Part shown: piece by piece, positions 33,838 through 43,171 of the stretch
Position numbering within the stretch: the first letter of the stretch is position 1
Layout of the letters: each line of letters opens with the position of its first letter
From: Chinchilla lanigera
Lineage: Eukaryota > Chordata > Mammalia > Rodentia > Chinchillidae
Assembly: GCF_000276665.1 (NCBI RefSeq)
Contig: NW_004955417.1
Location: 13,993,420 to 14,057,419 of the forward strand
DNA: 64,000 nt
Reading direction: 5' to 3'
Notes under the pieces: model-generated
Seen by the model: only the letters and a program-made list of their open reading frames with translations
Databases searched by the model: none
Told to the model about the DNA's origin: nothing
Position numbers and translations under genes: made by a program

Positions 33838-34088
33838 AAAATCATTTGGCTTTGCCTGTGTGAACCTATTTTGGGATATTCTATTTTGTAGCATTGATCT
33901 ATGCCTCTGTCTCTTTGCCAATATTACATTGTCCTGATTATTGAGTGCTGAATAGTAAGTCTCAAAATCAGATAGCACAATTCCTCTTAATTTATTTTTC
34001 CTTTCAAAATTGTTTAGCTATTCTACCGTCTTTGCCTTTTGATGTAAATATTAAAACTTGCAAATATCTGCAGAAATTCTGCTGAGGG

Positions 34089-34089
<1 letters not shown>

Positions 34090-34131
<42 letters not shown>

Positions 34132-34148
34132 TGTGCATGCACACGCAT
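34090..34148. repeat. (GT)n microsatellite with GC/AT alternating end
   Basis: About 17 GT units, then GCGCGCATGTGTGCATGCACACGC: alternating purine-pyrimidine throughout. Lies between parts of the antisense L1. Confidence 0.95.
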
Positions 34149-34182
34149 TGCATTCAATCTATAGATCAATTTAGAGATATAC

Positions 34183-34617
34183 TGGTTAATCTTGATCATC
34201 AACTTGATTGGGTTGAGACATGCCAGGGAAATTAGGGACATACTCTTTGGGGTGTGTATGTGGAAGTGTTTCCAGAGACAACTGGCATGTGGGACAGCAA
34301 ATTTATGGGAGAGACCTTCCCCTGAAGTTGGTGGCACCATGCAGTGTGGTAGGGGCCTGCATGGAAGAAAGGTGAAAGAAAGAAGCCCACTAGCATGGAC
34401 TGTCTCACCCTCCCCACCTCTGGGCTGCCACAACACAAGGAGCCTCCTCTGCCATGTCCTTTGGCCACAGCATTTCTGCCTACCATGAGCCTAAAAGCAG
34501 TGGAGCCAGTTGAACACAGACTGAAACCTCTGACTCTGTGAGCCAAAGTAAATCTTTCCTCACTGAAGTTGTTTATCTCAGGTGCTTTGTCACAGTGACG
34601 AAAAGCTGACTAACACA
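34183..34617 (+). mobile_element. mammalian LTR-type repeat inserted in the L1
   Basis: 'tggttaatcttgatcatcaa', 'cttgattgggttgagacatg', 'ggtgtgtatgtggaagtg', 'tttccagagacaactggcat' and the end 'gaaaagctgactaacaca' follow a mammal-wide ERVL-type LTR pattern. Antisense L1 sequence resumes directly on both sides, so it is an insertion. No clean target duplication seen. Confidence 0.65.
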
Positions 34618-34662
34618 GAGAAGAATGGATTTCTTTACTCTCTTCCAATACATGGACACGTG

Positions 34663-34720
34663 ATTTATTTAGGTCTTTGATTTCTTTCATCTGCATTTAT
34701 TTAGGTCTTTGATTTCTTTC
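34663..34720. repeat. 32-bp tandem duplication inside the L1
   Basis: The 26-bp string starting ATTTATTTAGGTCTTTGATT occurs at 34663-34688 and 34695-34720, 32 bp apart, identical. A local duplication within antisense ORF2 sequence. Confidence 0.9.
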
Positions 34721-34910
34721 CTTAGCATTTAAAATTTTTGGCATAGAGATCTCATTTGTGTTTTGTTAGATTGATCCCTAAGCATTTAATTTATTGGAGC
34801 TATTTTAAATGCTACTGTTTTTCAGTTGTGCAATGCTAATGTATTAATATTTGACTGGGTTCTTAATGCTGCATTTCTAGCCTGTAACCTTGTTAAATTC
34901 ACACACTTAG

Positions 34911-35180
34911 GGAACTAAGAATGGAGGGAAGAGGGAGGGAGGGGCAGTAAAAGGAATTAAGATGTGTTATGTGCGTGCACCAAGTCCCACAGTGAATGCA
35001 ATCATTATGTGCTGCAAATGAGGTAGGATAGAGGAAATAAAGAGGTAAAAAGGACATAAGGAAAATCATCACTTAAAATTATACTTCTAAAATGACTGCA
35101 AACTCTGAGACACAGTCAATTTACCCAAGTCTATCCATGTAGGCATTCCCTTGGTAATTTAGGTTCCTTTCCTTGCAGAC
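34911..35180. other. A-rich segment, possible L1 3' UTR piece
   Basis: 'ggggcagtaaaaggaattaa' and 'gatgtgttatgtgcgtgcac' parallel 31000-31040, so the two may be the same L1 3' end family in sense orientation. No gene. Confidence 0.35.
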
Positions 35181-35260
35181 TGTTATAATTCATTTCTAGA
35201 TGTCCCCCTCCAAAGCCCCATGTAATCACTGGTAGGGATTTTGGGACATGCTGTACAATC

Positions 35261-35367
35261 TTTTTTTTTTTTTTTTTTTTTGGTTTTTTTTCCGGTACCA
35301 GGAACCGAACTCACGACCTTGCGCTTGCCAGGCAGGCGCTTTTGCCACTGAGCTAAATCCCCAGCCC
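35261..35367 (-). mobile_element. ID SINE, type GGGGCTGGGGATTTAGC
   Basis: Antisense ID with a long T tail, 'ccggtaccaggaaccgaac', 'cgcttgccaggcaggcgc', 'tgccactgagctaaatcc' and 'ccagccc'. GGATTTTGGGACATG is repeated at 35236-35250 and 35368-35382. Ten extra bases (35251-35260) sit between the left repeat and the tail. Confidence 0.93.
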
Positions 35368-35560
35368 GGATTTTGGGACATGACTGGATCACAGGCATGT
35401 GATATCATCAGTGGCTAAGTTATAGCTAAATGTGATGTTGGGAGGGGAAGTTTGGTCAGAGGAGGTGGGTCACTAGGGGCGTGGCCTGAAAAGGTCTGTC
35501 TCCTTCCCTCATCCCTTGATCTCTCTGCTTCCTGTCTACTATGCCATGAGCAATTCTTCT

Positions 35561-35977
35561 TGTCTTAGTTACTTTTCTGTCATTGCTAAAACAAAATACC
35601 CGACATCCAAAGTGAAGGGAGGAAAGGTTTATTCAGCTCACGGTTTAGAGAGGTTTCAGTCCATAATCTGGTGGCTCCAAGGCAGGGTGACACATGGAAG
35701 AGGTACAACAATTTATGATGGCAGAAGACAGCAAAAGACATAAGGGGGAAAACAAGACTCTTTCCGTCCTTTACATTGTATGCAGGCTACCTGCCCTAAG
35801 GCGAGTATAGCACTCATATCCTAAACCTTAGCCAGAACTATGCCAAACCAATCAGTGGACTGATTACTAATCACACACACTTAATCTCAGCATCACACCC
35901 TCTAGATTCATCCACTTCTGAGAAAGCCCTATGGCTACATGAGGCTTTAGAGGAACATCTAGACACAAACCATAATA
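35561..35977 (-). mobile_element. MaLR LTR nested inside a same-family LTR
   Basis: Plus-strand ends TGTCTTAGTT...CCATAATA, flanked by a perfect 5-bp duplication CTTCT (35556-35560, 35978-35982). Read on the minus strand its start is 'tattatggtttgtgtctaga' and its 3' part has 'tggagccaccagattatgg'. It is 417 bp, full length and solo. Five-base duplications are typical of ERVL/MaLR integration. Confidence 0.92.
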
Positions 35978-36113
35978 CTTCTCTACCAGGCCCCTCTGTC
36001 ATGCTGCCCTGCCTTGGAGCCAGTTGACTATGGAATGAAATCTCTACAAACTGAGAGACAAAAGCTTCCCTCCTTTAGGTAGTGGGTATCAGGTATTGTG
36101 TCTCAGTGACAAT

Positions 36114-36835
36114 ATTATTTAAGTAGCCATACTTGCAATCTTACTAGTTGGCTGTAGTTTTGTCCCACCTTGAAGCTGCCTCACCTCATGGCTTTGCTCA
36201 ATAAAACATCTCTGAGAAGTGGGGCCAGTGGACCACCCACTTGGGACCCCCTTCTGTCCCTCTTAGATGGAAGCTTTCTTTCTCTCAATAAATTCTTCCT
36301 ACTCTTAAAAACAAAAGAAAGTAACGAAGATACAGACCAGCACACTCCAAGTTCCTCAAGAATACTGAAAGTCCATAAATAGACTTAGTTGAAAAGGTGA
36401 AGAGCAGGAACCTGATCCTAAGATAAAGTAACAGGTTGAGAAAATTCAAAGAATGTTTAAATTGTTCACCTTATTTTTAAAAACTCTGGGCTTATACCAG
36501 TAAAATGGGTCAGTAGCCTTCTGAGAGGTGAGCCACTTTTCCACAGGGTTTCCCCCTCAAGAAAACCATAAATGTTCTAAGTTCCAGGACATATCACACC
36601 CTTCTCATTTGAGGACATGTACTGTGTTTCTTTGAATATGTACTTTTAAATTTCTGCCTGATAAACCCCTTTATGCCTCTTAGTGACCATCTTGAAAATT
36701 CTTTTTCTGTGGAAGGAGTCAGCAAACCTTTGAACCTATCCTGTGGGTAGAGCATGTTTAGGTTCTTTATCTCCACTTTGAGAATCTCAGACACAAATAT
36801 GTACCAATAAACATTAAAAATTTTTTTTAAATTCA
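36114..36835. other. no gene; unresolved AT-rich sequence
   Basis: Contains no recognised element with confidence. Short open frames only. Confidence 0.35.
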
Positions 36836-36839
36836 CATG

Positions 36840-37850
36840 CTTATTCTAGGAGATTTAGGGTATGTGTATTCCTTGAGATTTTCTAGGTAGAATTTCATTT
36901 CTTCCTTTCCACCTTGGCTGCCTTTTACTTTTTCTTCTTGCCTTATTGCATTTGCTCCTCCTTCTGAAACTCCCAGGGTATGGCTAAGACTTCCACTATA
37001 CTGTATATTAACAAAGGAAAGGTCAGAATGGATGTCTTGTTTCCAGTCTTAGAAAGGATGAATTCAATTTTGTACCATTAGGCATAATGTTAGCTGAAGG
37101 ATTTTTTGTTTTTCTTTTGTAGCTTCCCTTTATCAGGTTGTGTCTTCATCACTTTCTCCTTTCTGTGGCTCAGTACTTGACATCAACAAATTATAGGAGG
37201 AGGAGTTTATTTTGGCTCACATTTCTTAGTCCATTGTTGGCTGCCTGCAAGGCAGGAAGGCATAGTGGAAGGGACTGGCGGAGGGAAGTTGCTGACATCA
37301 TGTCAGCCAGGAAGTAGAGGGCAGTGTACCTTCCAGGTCATGCCCCCCAGTGACCTGCCTCTTCCAATCAGATACATCTCCTAACACCGCATTTAACTAT
37401 AGTGCCCCCCGCCCCCACCATCACCTTCCAAAAAGTTCCACCTCTGAGCATATGTGGCTCTTGGGGACATCTAGATAGAAACCATAACAGACTGTTAAGT
37501 TTGTCTCTCACCTAATTTAGCAAGTTTTCAGTCATTGTTTCTTCACATGGATTTCAGTGCTAAATTCATTTGCTTCTCCTTCTGAAACTCCCAGGGTATG
37601 GCATGAATGCTAGATCTTGGGTAACCTCTCACAGATTCTGGAGACTGTTCATTTTTTTTTCCTTCTCTGTTGTTCAGGCTTGATAATTTTGATTGCTCTG
37701 TCTTCCCATGCATTGACTGTTTCATCTCTATTCTGTCATTATTGCATTCAGTGAGTTTTCTTTTTCAATTATGTTAACAATCCACCTTCAGTGGGCTATG
37801 GTTTCAATCATTAGATCTCAAAAGCCTTTGCGTGGCTCTGTGGCTCAGTC
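36840..37850 (-). mobile_element. antisense L1 fragments split by an LTR
   Basis: 'ttccttgagattttctaggt', 'tttcttcttgccttattgca', 'ggatgtcttgtttccag' and 'taggcataatgttagctg' are antisense L1 ORF2 blocks. After the LTR at 37141-37489, L1-like T-rich sequence continues ('gactgttcatttttttt', 'ttgattgctctgtcttcc'). The second half is less certain. Confidence 0.6.
37141..37489 (-). mobile_element. MaLR solo LTR
   Basis: Plus-strand start TGTCTTCATC and end ACCATAACA. Minus-strand reading begins 'tgttatggtttctatctaga', matching the family start. Candidate duplications GGTTG and GACTG match at only 3 of 5 bases. Confidence 0.75.
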
Positions 37851-37877
37851 CAGTGCACACCATTTATCATTACAGTT

Positions 37878-38249
37878 TGTTATAGTTCACACCTAGATGT
37901 CCCCCCAAAGCCTCATGCAGTCATGGAGTGGGCTTCTGGAGTTTGTGATTAACTCATGATCCAATGCTGGGATTATGGGTGTGAGTGCTACACCTGCCCT
38001 GGGATGGGCAGCCTGAATACAATATAAAGGAGGGAAAGAGGCTTGTTTGCTGCTCCTTCCTTTTTGCTCTTGCTGCTTTTGCCGTCTTCCACCACCATGA
38101 ACTGTTGCCCTCTGCCATGTGCCACTCTGCCTTGGAGCCAGCCGAGTATGGACTGAAACCTCCACCAACTTTGAGCTAAATAAGCCTTTTCTTCCTTAAT
38201 TTTGGGCATCAGGTATTTTGTCTCAGCAACCAGAGAAAAACAATCAACA
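37878..38249 (+). mobile_element. rodent-type MaLR solo LTR
   Basis: Starts TGTTATAGTTCACACCTAGA, then 'ccccccaaagcctcatgcag', 'ccttggagccagccgagtat', 'ggactgaaacctccaccaac', 'tgagctaaataagcctttt' and 'gggcatcaggtattttgtct', ending 'caatcaaca'. One of the best-preserved copies. Confidence 0.88.
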
Positions 38250-38690
38250 ATTTTTGTACTCCCCAGACCATTAGAAGTTCTTTCCAGTCCTTGAGTCAGA
38301 GCTAAAGACCTTCTCCTGGTGATCTCTCTGCTCAACAGTGCTTACTTCCAAACTTCTGGATGCTTCTAGTCTGGGTACTAGAGGAAAAGATATGGTGAAC
38401 CCACCACCAGTGGGACTTTGAATTCTGGCTTTTCCTCAGCCTGCCTGTTGCTACTTACCTTTCAGAGCCTTCACATGGTCCTGTGGGTATTCTGTTCAGG
38501 TTTTATGATGGGGCTCACTGCACATGGAACTGGAACTCAGTATGTTTATATACCATAAGTCTGTGTTAGCTATCCAAAATTTAAGTTTAAAAAAAAAACA
38601 CAGTCAAATACAGGGTAAGAGTCCACAGCTACATTATTCAGATGTTATTGTAGATATCCATATAAGAGCAGAGATTTCAAAAAGATGAGA
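38250..38690. other. no gene; unresolved sequence
   Basis: T-rich with an A tract near 38590; possibly more L1-derived DNA. Nothing specific supported. Confidence 0.35.
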
Positions 38691-38691
38691 G

Positions 38692-39255
38692 ACATAGAAG
38701 AGGAATAGCTAGGTTGAATGGAACCTCTAATTCTAGTTTTTTGAGGAATCTCCACACTAATTTCCACAGTGGTTGTCCCAGTCTACACTCCCACCAACAG
38801 TGGAGAAGGGTTGTTTTTTCCCTCAGCTCTGCCAGCATTTGTTATTGGTTGATTTCTTGATGACAGTCATTCTTTCTGGGGTGAGATGGAATCTCATATT
38901 CCCTGGAAGAATGAAAAACCTCATACCACAATGACATAGGCACACCCATATTTATAGCAGTACAATTTGTAATAGCTAAATCTTGGAAACTACCCAAATG
39001 CCCATCAACAGAGGAATAGATGTAAAAAGTGGTCTTTTTATACAATAGACTACTTCTCAACCATAAAGAAGGATAAACTTGAGACTTATAGGTAAATGGA
39101 TGCAACTTGAGACCATACTCATATATAAAGAGTGAAATATACATGTGACATCCTACCAATTGATGGGGGTGGGGTGGGATGTAAGACTAGGTGAGTAATA
39201 GATATAATTAGCATCCAGGGGCCTAGGACAAATATCTTACTGTATTTTGTAACAC
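38692..39255. mobile_element. L1 3' end with 5' inversion (twin-primed insertion)
   Basis: 38692-38897 is antisense L1 ('ccacagtggttgtcccagtc', 'ttattggttgatttcttgat', 'gtgagatggaatctca'). From about 38898 the strand flips to sense L1 ('tatttatagcagtacaattt', 'ggaaactacccaaatgccca', 'tcaacagaggaatagatg'). The two halves are neighbouring parts of ORF2 meeting around an 'agctattcc' string, the layout produced by twin priming. Confidence 0.8.
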
Positions 39256-39329
39256 ATGATACAGTAATCTTCAAACTATTTTGCTTTTGGATTCCTGCAT
39301 TTGGGTTAAGAGTCAACCCTTGCCGTTGG

Positions 39330-39565
39330 TGCATTCTCCCTCTTACTCTGGCTGTTCTCACCACACTGGGCTCCCTCGTGTTCCTTGACCCTGCCAGCCG
39401 TGCTTTGTCCTCTCTCAGCGCCTTTGCATGGCCTTTCCTTCTGGAAGACTCTCCTCTCACAGATATCTTCTAAGTCTCTTACTTCAAACGTCAGCTCGCT
39501 GAGGCCTTCTGTGGCTGTGTTAATGACCTGCCCTCTCCCAGAAGCTGTCATCATCCGCTGTGTCC
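39330..39565 (+). mobile_element. L2 LINE fragment
   Basis: 'gcgcctttgcatggcctttc' (cf. L2 gcctttgcacatgctgttcc), 'cttctggaagactctcctc', 'cttcaaacgtcagctcgctg' and 'aggccttctgtggctgtgtt' follow L2 order in sense orientation. Confidence 0.7.
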
Positions 39566-40160
39566 AAATGGTACTCATCCACAGTCACTAAAAAGTGCAC
39601 CAGAGTGTTACATGTTAGCTCCAATGAGGAAAGAGAACCTTGGTAAAAAATACATTAAGCTCAAAAATCAAACTGGCATTCACACAGCCATGGACCTATC
39701 TGTTTGCGTAACTTCTCTACATGCAGCTGCAAGAGATACACAAGCACTATTTGACCTTTATAGAATAATCAGCTTCGAACAACTATTAACAGGTTTCCTC
39801 TCCGGCACTATAGTGTTAGATAAGGCCATCACTTTACTGAAAAACTTTTCTCAAGTCAGCCATATGGTGCCCAAACGTGCGTCAGGCCTCCAGGAGTCCT
39901 TCCACGCTGCTCTGACCACCTTGTTTTGTGATCAACTGCAGCTGGAAATCTGCCTCCAGCCCCCTTCCTCCCCTGAGTGCCCTGGGACTGGGGAACTGCA
40001 CCCACAGCTCCAAAGTTACAGGTGCAGGGTCACCCTCTCCACGTTATCCTGCTAATCAGACCCAGGACAGTCAGACCCTCAGTTCTTTTATTCTTAAGAC
40101 AAATTTATTATAAAAGGTAACGTGTGTTCATTGTAGAAAACTGGAAGAATACAGAAAAGC
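39566..40160. other. single-copy DNA with a 147-codon open frame
   Basis: The frame 39612-40055 (+) has no domain that I recognise and no visible splice or promoter context. I regard it as fortuitous but unexplained. Confidence 0.35.
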
Positions 40161-40169
40161 AAAAAAGAA

Positions 40170-40711
40170 AAAACTAGAATTACAGTGTGATCCTGCAATC
40201 TCATTTCTGGGTATTTATCCAAAAAGGAACTGAGATTGAGATCTCAAAGAAATATTGGAACCTCTGTGCTCATTGCAGCGATGTTCACAGTAACGAAGAC
40301 ATGGAAACAACCTAAATGCTCATCAACAGATGGACAGAAAAAAGAAATGTGTCAGATATACATGGGACCCTATTCACTCTTAGAATGAAATTCTGCAGTG
40401 TGTGACAAAATTGAGGACATTATGCTAGTGAAATAGGCCAATCCCAGGAAGACAAATACTGCACAATTCCATTTATAAGAGGTATCTTAAATAGTCAGAT
40501 TTGTGGGATCAAAAAATCCATAGTGATTACTGGGGCCTGGGAAGGAGAGTAGAGGGTAGTTACTAATCAACTGATATAAATTTTTAGTTGAGCAAGATGA
40601 GTAAATTCTAGAGATGTGCTGTACAGTTATGGTACCTAGAGTCAACAGTAATATATTGTGCACTTGAAAAATTGTTAAAAGGTTAGATCTTATGTTAAGT
40701 GCTCTTGTCAC
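40170..40711 (+). mobile_element. old L1 3' end, sense
   Basis: 'tcatttctgggtatttatcc', 'ggaaacaacctaaatgctca', 'tcaacagatggacagaaaa', 'ctggggcctgggaaggagag' and the 3' UTR string 'gcacttgaaaaattgttaaa' then 'cttatgttaagtgctcttgt' match L1M-type 3' ends. The ID at 40727-41104 inserted at its very 3' end. Confidence 0.85.
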
Positions 40712-40730
40712 AATTTAATGCATTTTGGTC

Positions 40731-41040
40731 TCCTCTTCCCCCTCCTCCCCCTCCTCCCCCTCCTCCTCCTCCTCCTNNNNNNNNNNNNNNNNNNNNNNNN
40801 NNNNNNNNNNNNNNNNNNNNNNNNNNNNNNNNNNNNNNNNNNNNNNNNNNNNNNNNNNNNNNNNNNNNNNNNNNNNCCTCTTCCTCTTCCTCTTCCTCTT
40901 CCTCTTCCTCTTCTTCTTCTTCTTCTTCTTCTTCTTCTTCTTCTTCTTCTTCTTCTTCTTCTTCTTCCTCTCCTTCTTCTCCTTCTTCTCCTTCTTCTCC
41001 TTCTTCTCCTTCTTCCCCTTCTTCTCCTTCTTCTCCTTTT
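40731..41040. repeat. polypyrimidine (CTT/CCT)n microsatellite with gap
   Basis: CCCCTC units on the left, then a gap of 100 N, then CTCTTC, (CTT)n and CTCCTT units on the right. Strictly polypyrimidine on the plus strand. Its true length is unknown because of the gap. The long Ser/Glu/Lys open frames here are artefacts of the repeat. Confidence 0.95.
40777..40876. other. assembly gap (100 N)
   Basis: Exactly 100 N, the usual placeholder for a gap of unknown size, located within the microsatellite. Confidence 1.
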
Positions 41041-41120
41041 TCATCAAACTCAGGACCTTGCACTTGCCAGGCAGGCACTGTGCCACTGAGCTATATCCCT
41101 GGCCCAATTTAATGTATTTT

Positions 41121-41660
41121 AAATAAATAGAAAAGCAAAAAGTACAAAAGACAACACAGTCTTACCAACCAGAGATAACTACCACTATTGCATTTACTGA
41201 TGCTATTATAGCTACTTATCTTTCTATAAACCTAAAATATAATATTATAGGATGCTTGTGTTATGTTCAGTGTCCTGTTGAACAATTCTTTGTTTTAACC
41301 AATATTTTGCTCACATCTATTATTACTTTAGCATAGATGCTATTTCAAGGAATCCCATTGCTGAGTCAAAGAGCTGACACAGTTTTAAAGTTTTTTATTC
41401 AAGTTGTTCTCCAGAAAAATCTATTTACCAGTGCAATGTTTGAAGTTTCCTTTCTGCAATGTTTGAAGTTTCCTGGATTTCTGGATCCTCAGTAGTACCA
41501 AGGATTGTACTTTTAAGAAAGTTCTATAGTTTATGAAAATTTTACATTTCTTTGATTATTGGTAAAGTTGGCATGTTTTCATTGGATTCTTGGTCCTTTG
41601 CATTTCTTCCTTTGTGAAATTACCTGTTTATAGCTCTTGTTTATTTTCCCATTGGGTATT
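41121..41660 (-). mobile_element. old L1-like fragment, antisense
   Basis: 'agagataactaccactattg', 'gaatcccattgctgagtcaa', 'aagttgttctccagaaa', 'catttctttgattattggta' and 'ttcttcctttgtgaaattac' parallel the antisense L1M ORF2 3' region. A 23-bp unit starting TGCAATGTTTGAAG is tandemly doubled at 41432-41477. Confidence 0.65.
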
Positions 41661-41965
41661 CTTCATCCTTTTCTCATAGGTTTGTAAAAGTATAACATAC
41701 AACAAGGAAATCAAGCTTCTGTCATATAAATTGCACACATTTCCCTCAGATTGTGTATGTGTCATAAATCCAGCTTCTGATGGGGCTCCTACCACTTCTT
41801 CCAATCCTGTCTTAGATCTGCTTTTCCAATCAGTTAATAGCTGTAAACCACTTCCCTTTTTCATATGCAAGCCAAGTACTTGACAACATACAAGGCTTAT
41901 CTGCAGCAGGTGGGCAATTAGGTGTTAAAGGAGTAATTTCTAGCTCCCAAGCTCTCCTGTGAGGC
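41661..41965. other. single-copy DNA
   Basis: No gene or recognised repeat. Confidence 0.4.
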
Positions 41966-41969
41966 CTTT

Positions 41970-42112
41970 GGGCATTTTGTCCGTTACTCCTCACAACAGC
42001 TTTAGAGGTAGGGATTAATGACCCCATATTACAGGTGAGGACATGGAGCTTCAGCATTTCAGTCATTTAAACTAAAGTCACATAGCTGCTGGGTGGCAGT
42101 GCTTACCGCCCT
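41970..42112 (-). mobile_element. MIR SINE fragment
   Basis: 'accccatattacaggtgagg', 'acatggagcttcagcatttc' and 'aaagtcacatagctgctggg' are antisense MIR core blocks. Confidence 0.75.
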
Positions 42113-43165
42113 CTATGGGGGCTCTGGGGGCAGAGCAGGTCAGCCGGGCTATGGCTAGGGGAGGTGAATGAGTTGGCTCTTGCCTTTATTTAAAAACTCG
42201 ATGTTTTGTACATCATAGATGTTTCTCCTTTTGCACTCATTTCAATTTTCCAAAATATATTATATCAGAATATTATTTATCTTGAGTGTTGAACGATGCG
42301 GCCAAGTGAATGCTGGACTTACCTCACCTTAAAGGGAAAGGACTTTCAAAGAAGACCCGATGGGACCCAGGGATGAGAGGCGAGGCTCTTGAGCTGGCAC
42401 AGAGGGGCGGGAGTCGTGGGTGGGGACTCTGTGTGGCTCTGGGTAGTGGGGCTGTCCCCTCTGTGCCTCGGAGGCTGTCATTGGCAGATAGTGTCTTTTG
42501 AGGATGTGCTGTCCCCGTGTGCCGTGTTCGGAGTTCAGCGGCAGTGCACATGTCTTTCTGTCTGACAGGCGCGCTTCCTTCCCAGCCCAGGCTCCCTGAA
42601 GGCACGAGACATCAGACAGACATCTCCGGCCCCGGGTGGCCAGAAAAAAGCCTTTTCCTCTCAGCCTGCCTCCTCCAGCCCGCAAGTCTCCAGGGAGAGC
42701 TAAAGACTTGGGGGGAAGGTTGGGGTGGGCTCCCAAGGAAGGCTGACACCCTAACTCCCCCTGCCCCCAGCCCCATGTGAAACACTCCCTTGCCTGGAAA
42801 GGGCCTGACAGCAAATCACATTCCCGCCTGCCTGTGTTGTCCACTCCAAAGGCCACATGACTGAGGGGAAATGGCAAGAAACCCAGCTCTTGAAACTGGG
42901 CCCAACTGATAGGGCTGGTTCCTGGAATCACAGCAGAGAGGCAGCCGACCCGGGTGGGGACCAGCCTTCCCAGGGCTTGGGCTCCGGCCTGCATGGCGGA
43001 GTGTCAAAGCCCAAGCAGGCCCAGCTGGGCCGCCTGCCTCCCACAGAGGAGGGAAGAAATCTAGGCCCCAAAGTCCCTGCCTCACCCCAGGAGGCCTCCT
43101 TGTGCCACAGCCTGAGGGCTGCTGCCCCCAGCACATTCTGCCTTGGACTCTTACTTGCTGGGATG
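42113..43165. other. GC-rich single-copy block with long overlapping frames
   Basis: Holds the longest frame in the window (221 codons, 42329-42994, -), overlapped by a 192-codon frame in another minus frame (42816-43394) and by a 123-codon plus frame. Low stop density on both strands suggests composition rather than coding. No domain, signal peptide or transmembrane segment recognised. Candidate for a conserved non-coding element or an unrecognised exon. Confidence 0.35.
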
Positions 43166-43171
43166 GTTGGA

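Larger units (their letters stand above)
31985..34910 (-). mobile_element. lineage-specific L1, antisense: 3' UTR plus distal ORF2
   Basis: Reading right to left it covers distal ORF2 and a 3' UTR ending near an A/T-rich tail at about 31985. The 3' UTR holds two diverged tandem units (32020-32190 and 32225-32400) sharing 'aaaatgatacatgac/aaaacgatacagaat', 'ggttgytacactacatayt' and 'taagattgatcaaacag'. ORF2 is recognisable by 'tgggcatttgatttgtttcc', 'atacccaggaggggaatagc' and 'ccacagtggttgcacca'. Later insertions are two B1s, a GT repeat and an LTR. Truncated at its 5' end and inactive. Confidence 0.85.
35181..36113 (+). mobile_element. rodent-type MaLR LTR, host of two later insertions
   Basis: 5' part 'tgttataattcatttctaga', 'ccctccaaagccccatg'; 3' part 'ccttggagccagttgactat', 'ggaatgaaatctctacaaac', 'gtgggtatcaggtattgtgt'. 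An ID interrupts it near 35.26-35.37 kb, and a minus-oriented LTR of the same family at 35561-35977. Without them it is roughly 390 bp. Confidence 0.85.
40727..41104 (-). mobile_element. ID SINE with a tail expanded to a giant CTT/CCT microsatellite
   Basis: The ID body (about 41042-41104, minus strand GGGCCAGGGATATAGCTCAG...) is flanked by the 16-bp duplication CAATTTAATG(C/T)ATTTT at 40711-40726 and 41105-41120. Between the left duplication and the body, where the A tail belongs, lies the microsatellite and an assembly gap. The expansion therefore grew from the SINE tail. Confidence 0.92.

Noticed and set aside
34092..34140. Telomere- or satellite-like repeat
   Set aside because: It is a plain GT microsatellite; no TTAGGG or satellite monomer is present in the window.
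39612..40055. 147-codon open frame on the plus strand
   Set aside because: No family resemblance or transcript signals, and it overlaps ordinary single-copy DNA; most likely chance.
40699..41126. Long Ser-, Glu-, Lys- and Leu-rich open frames on both strands
   Set aside because: They are translations of the CTT/CCT microsatellite and of the 100-N gap, not genes.
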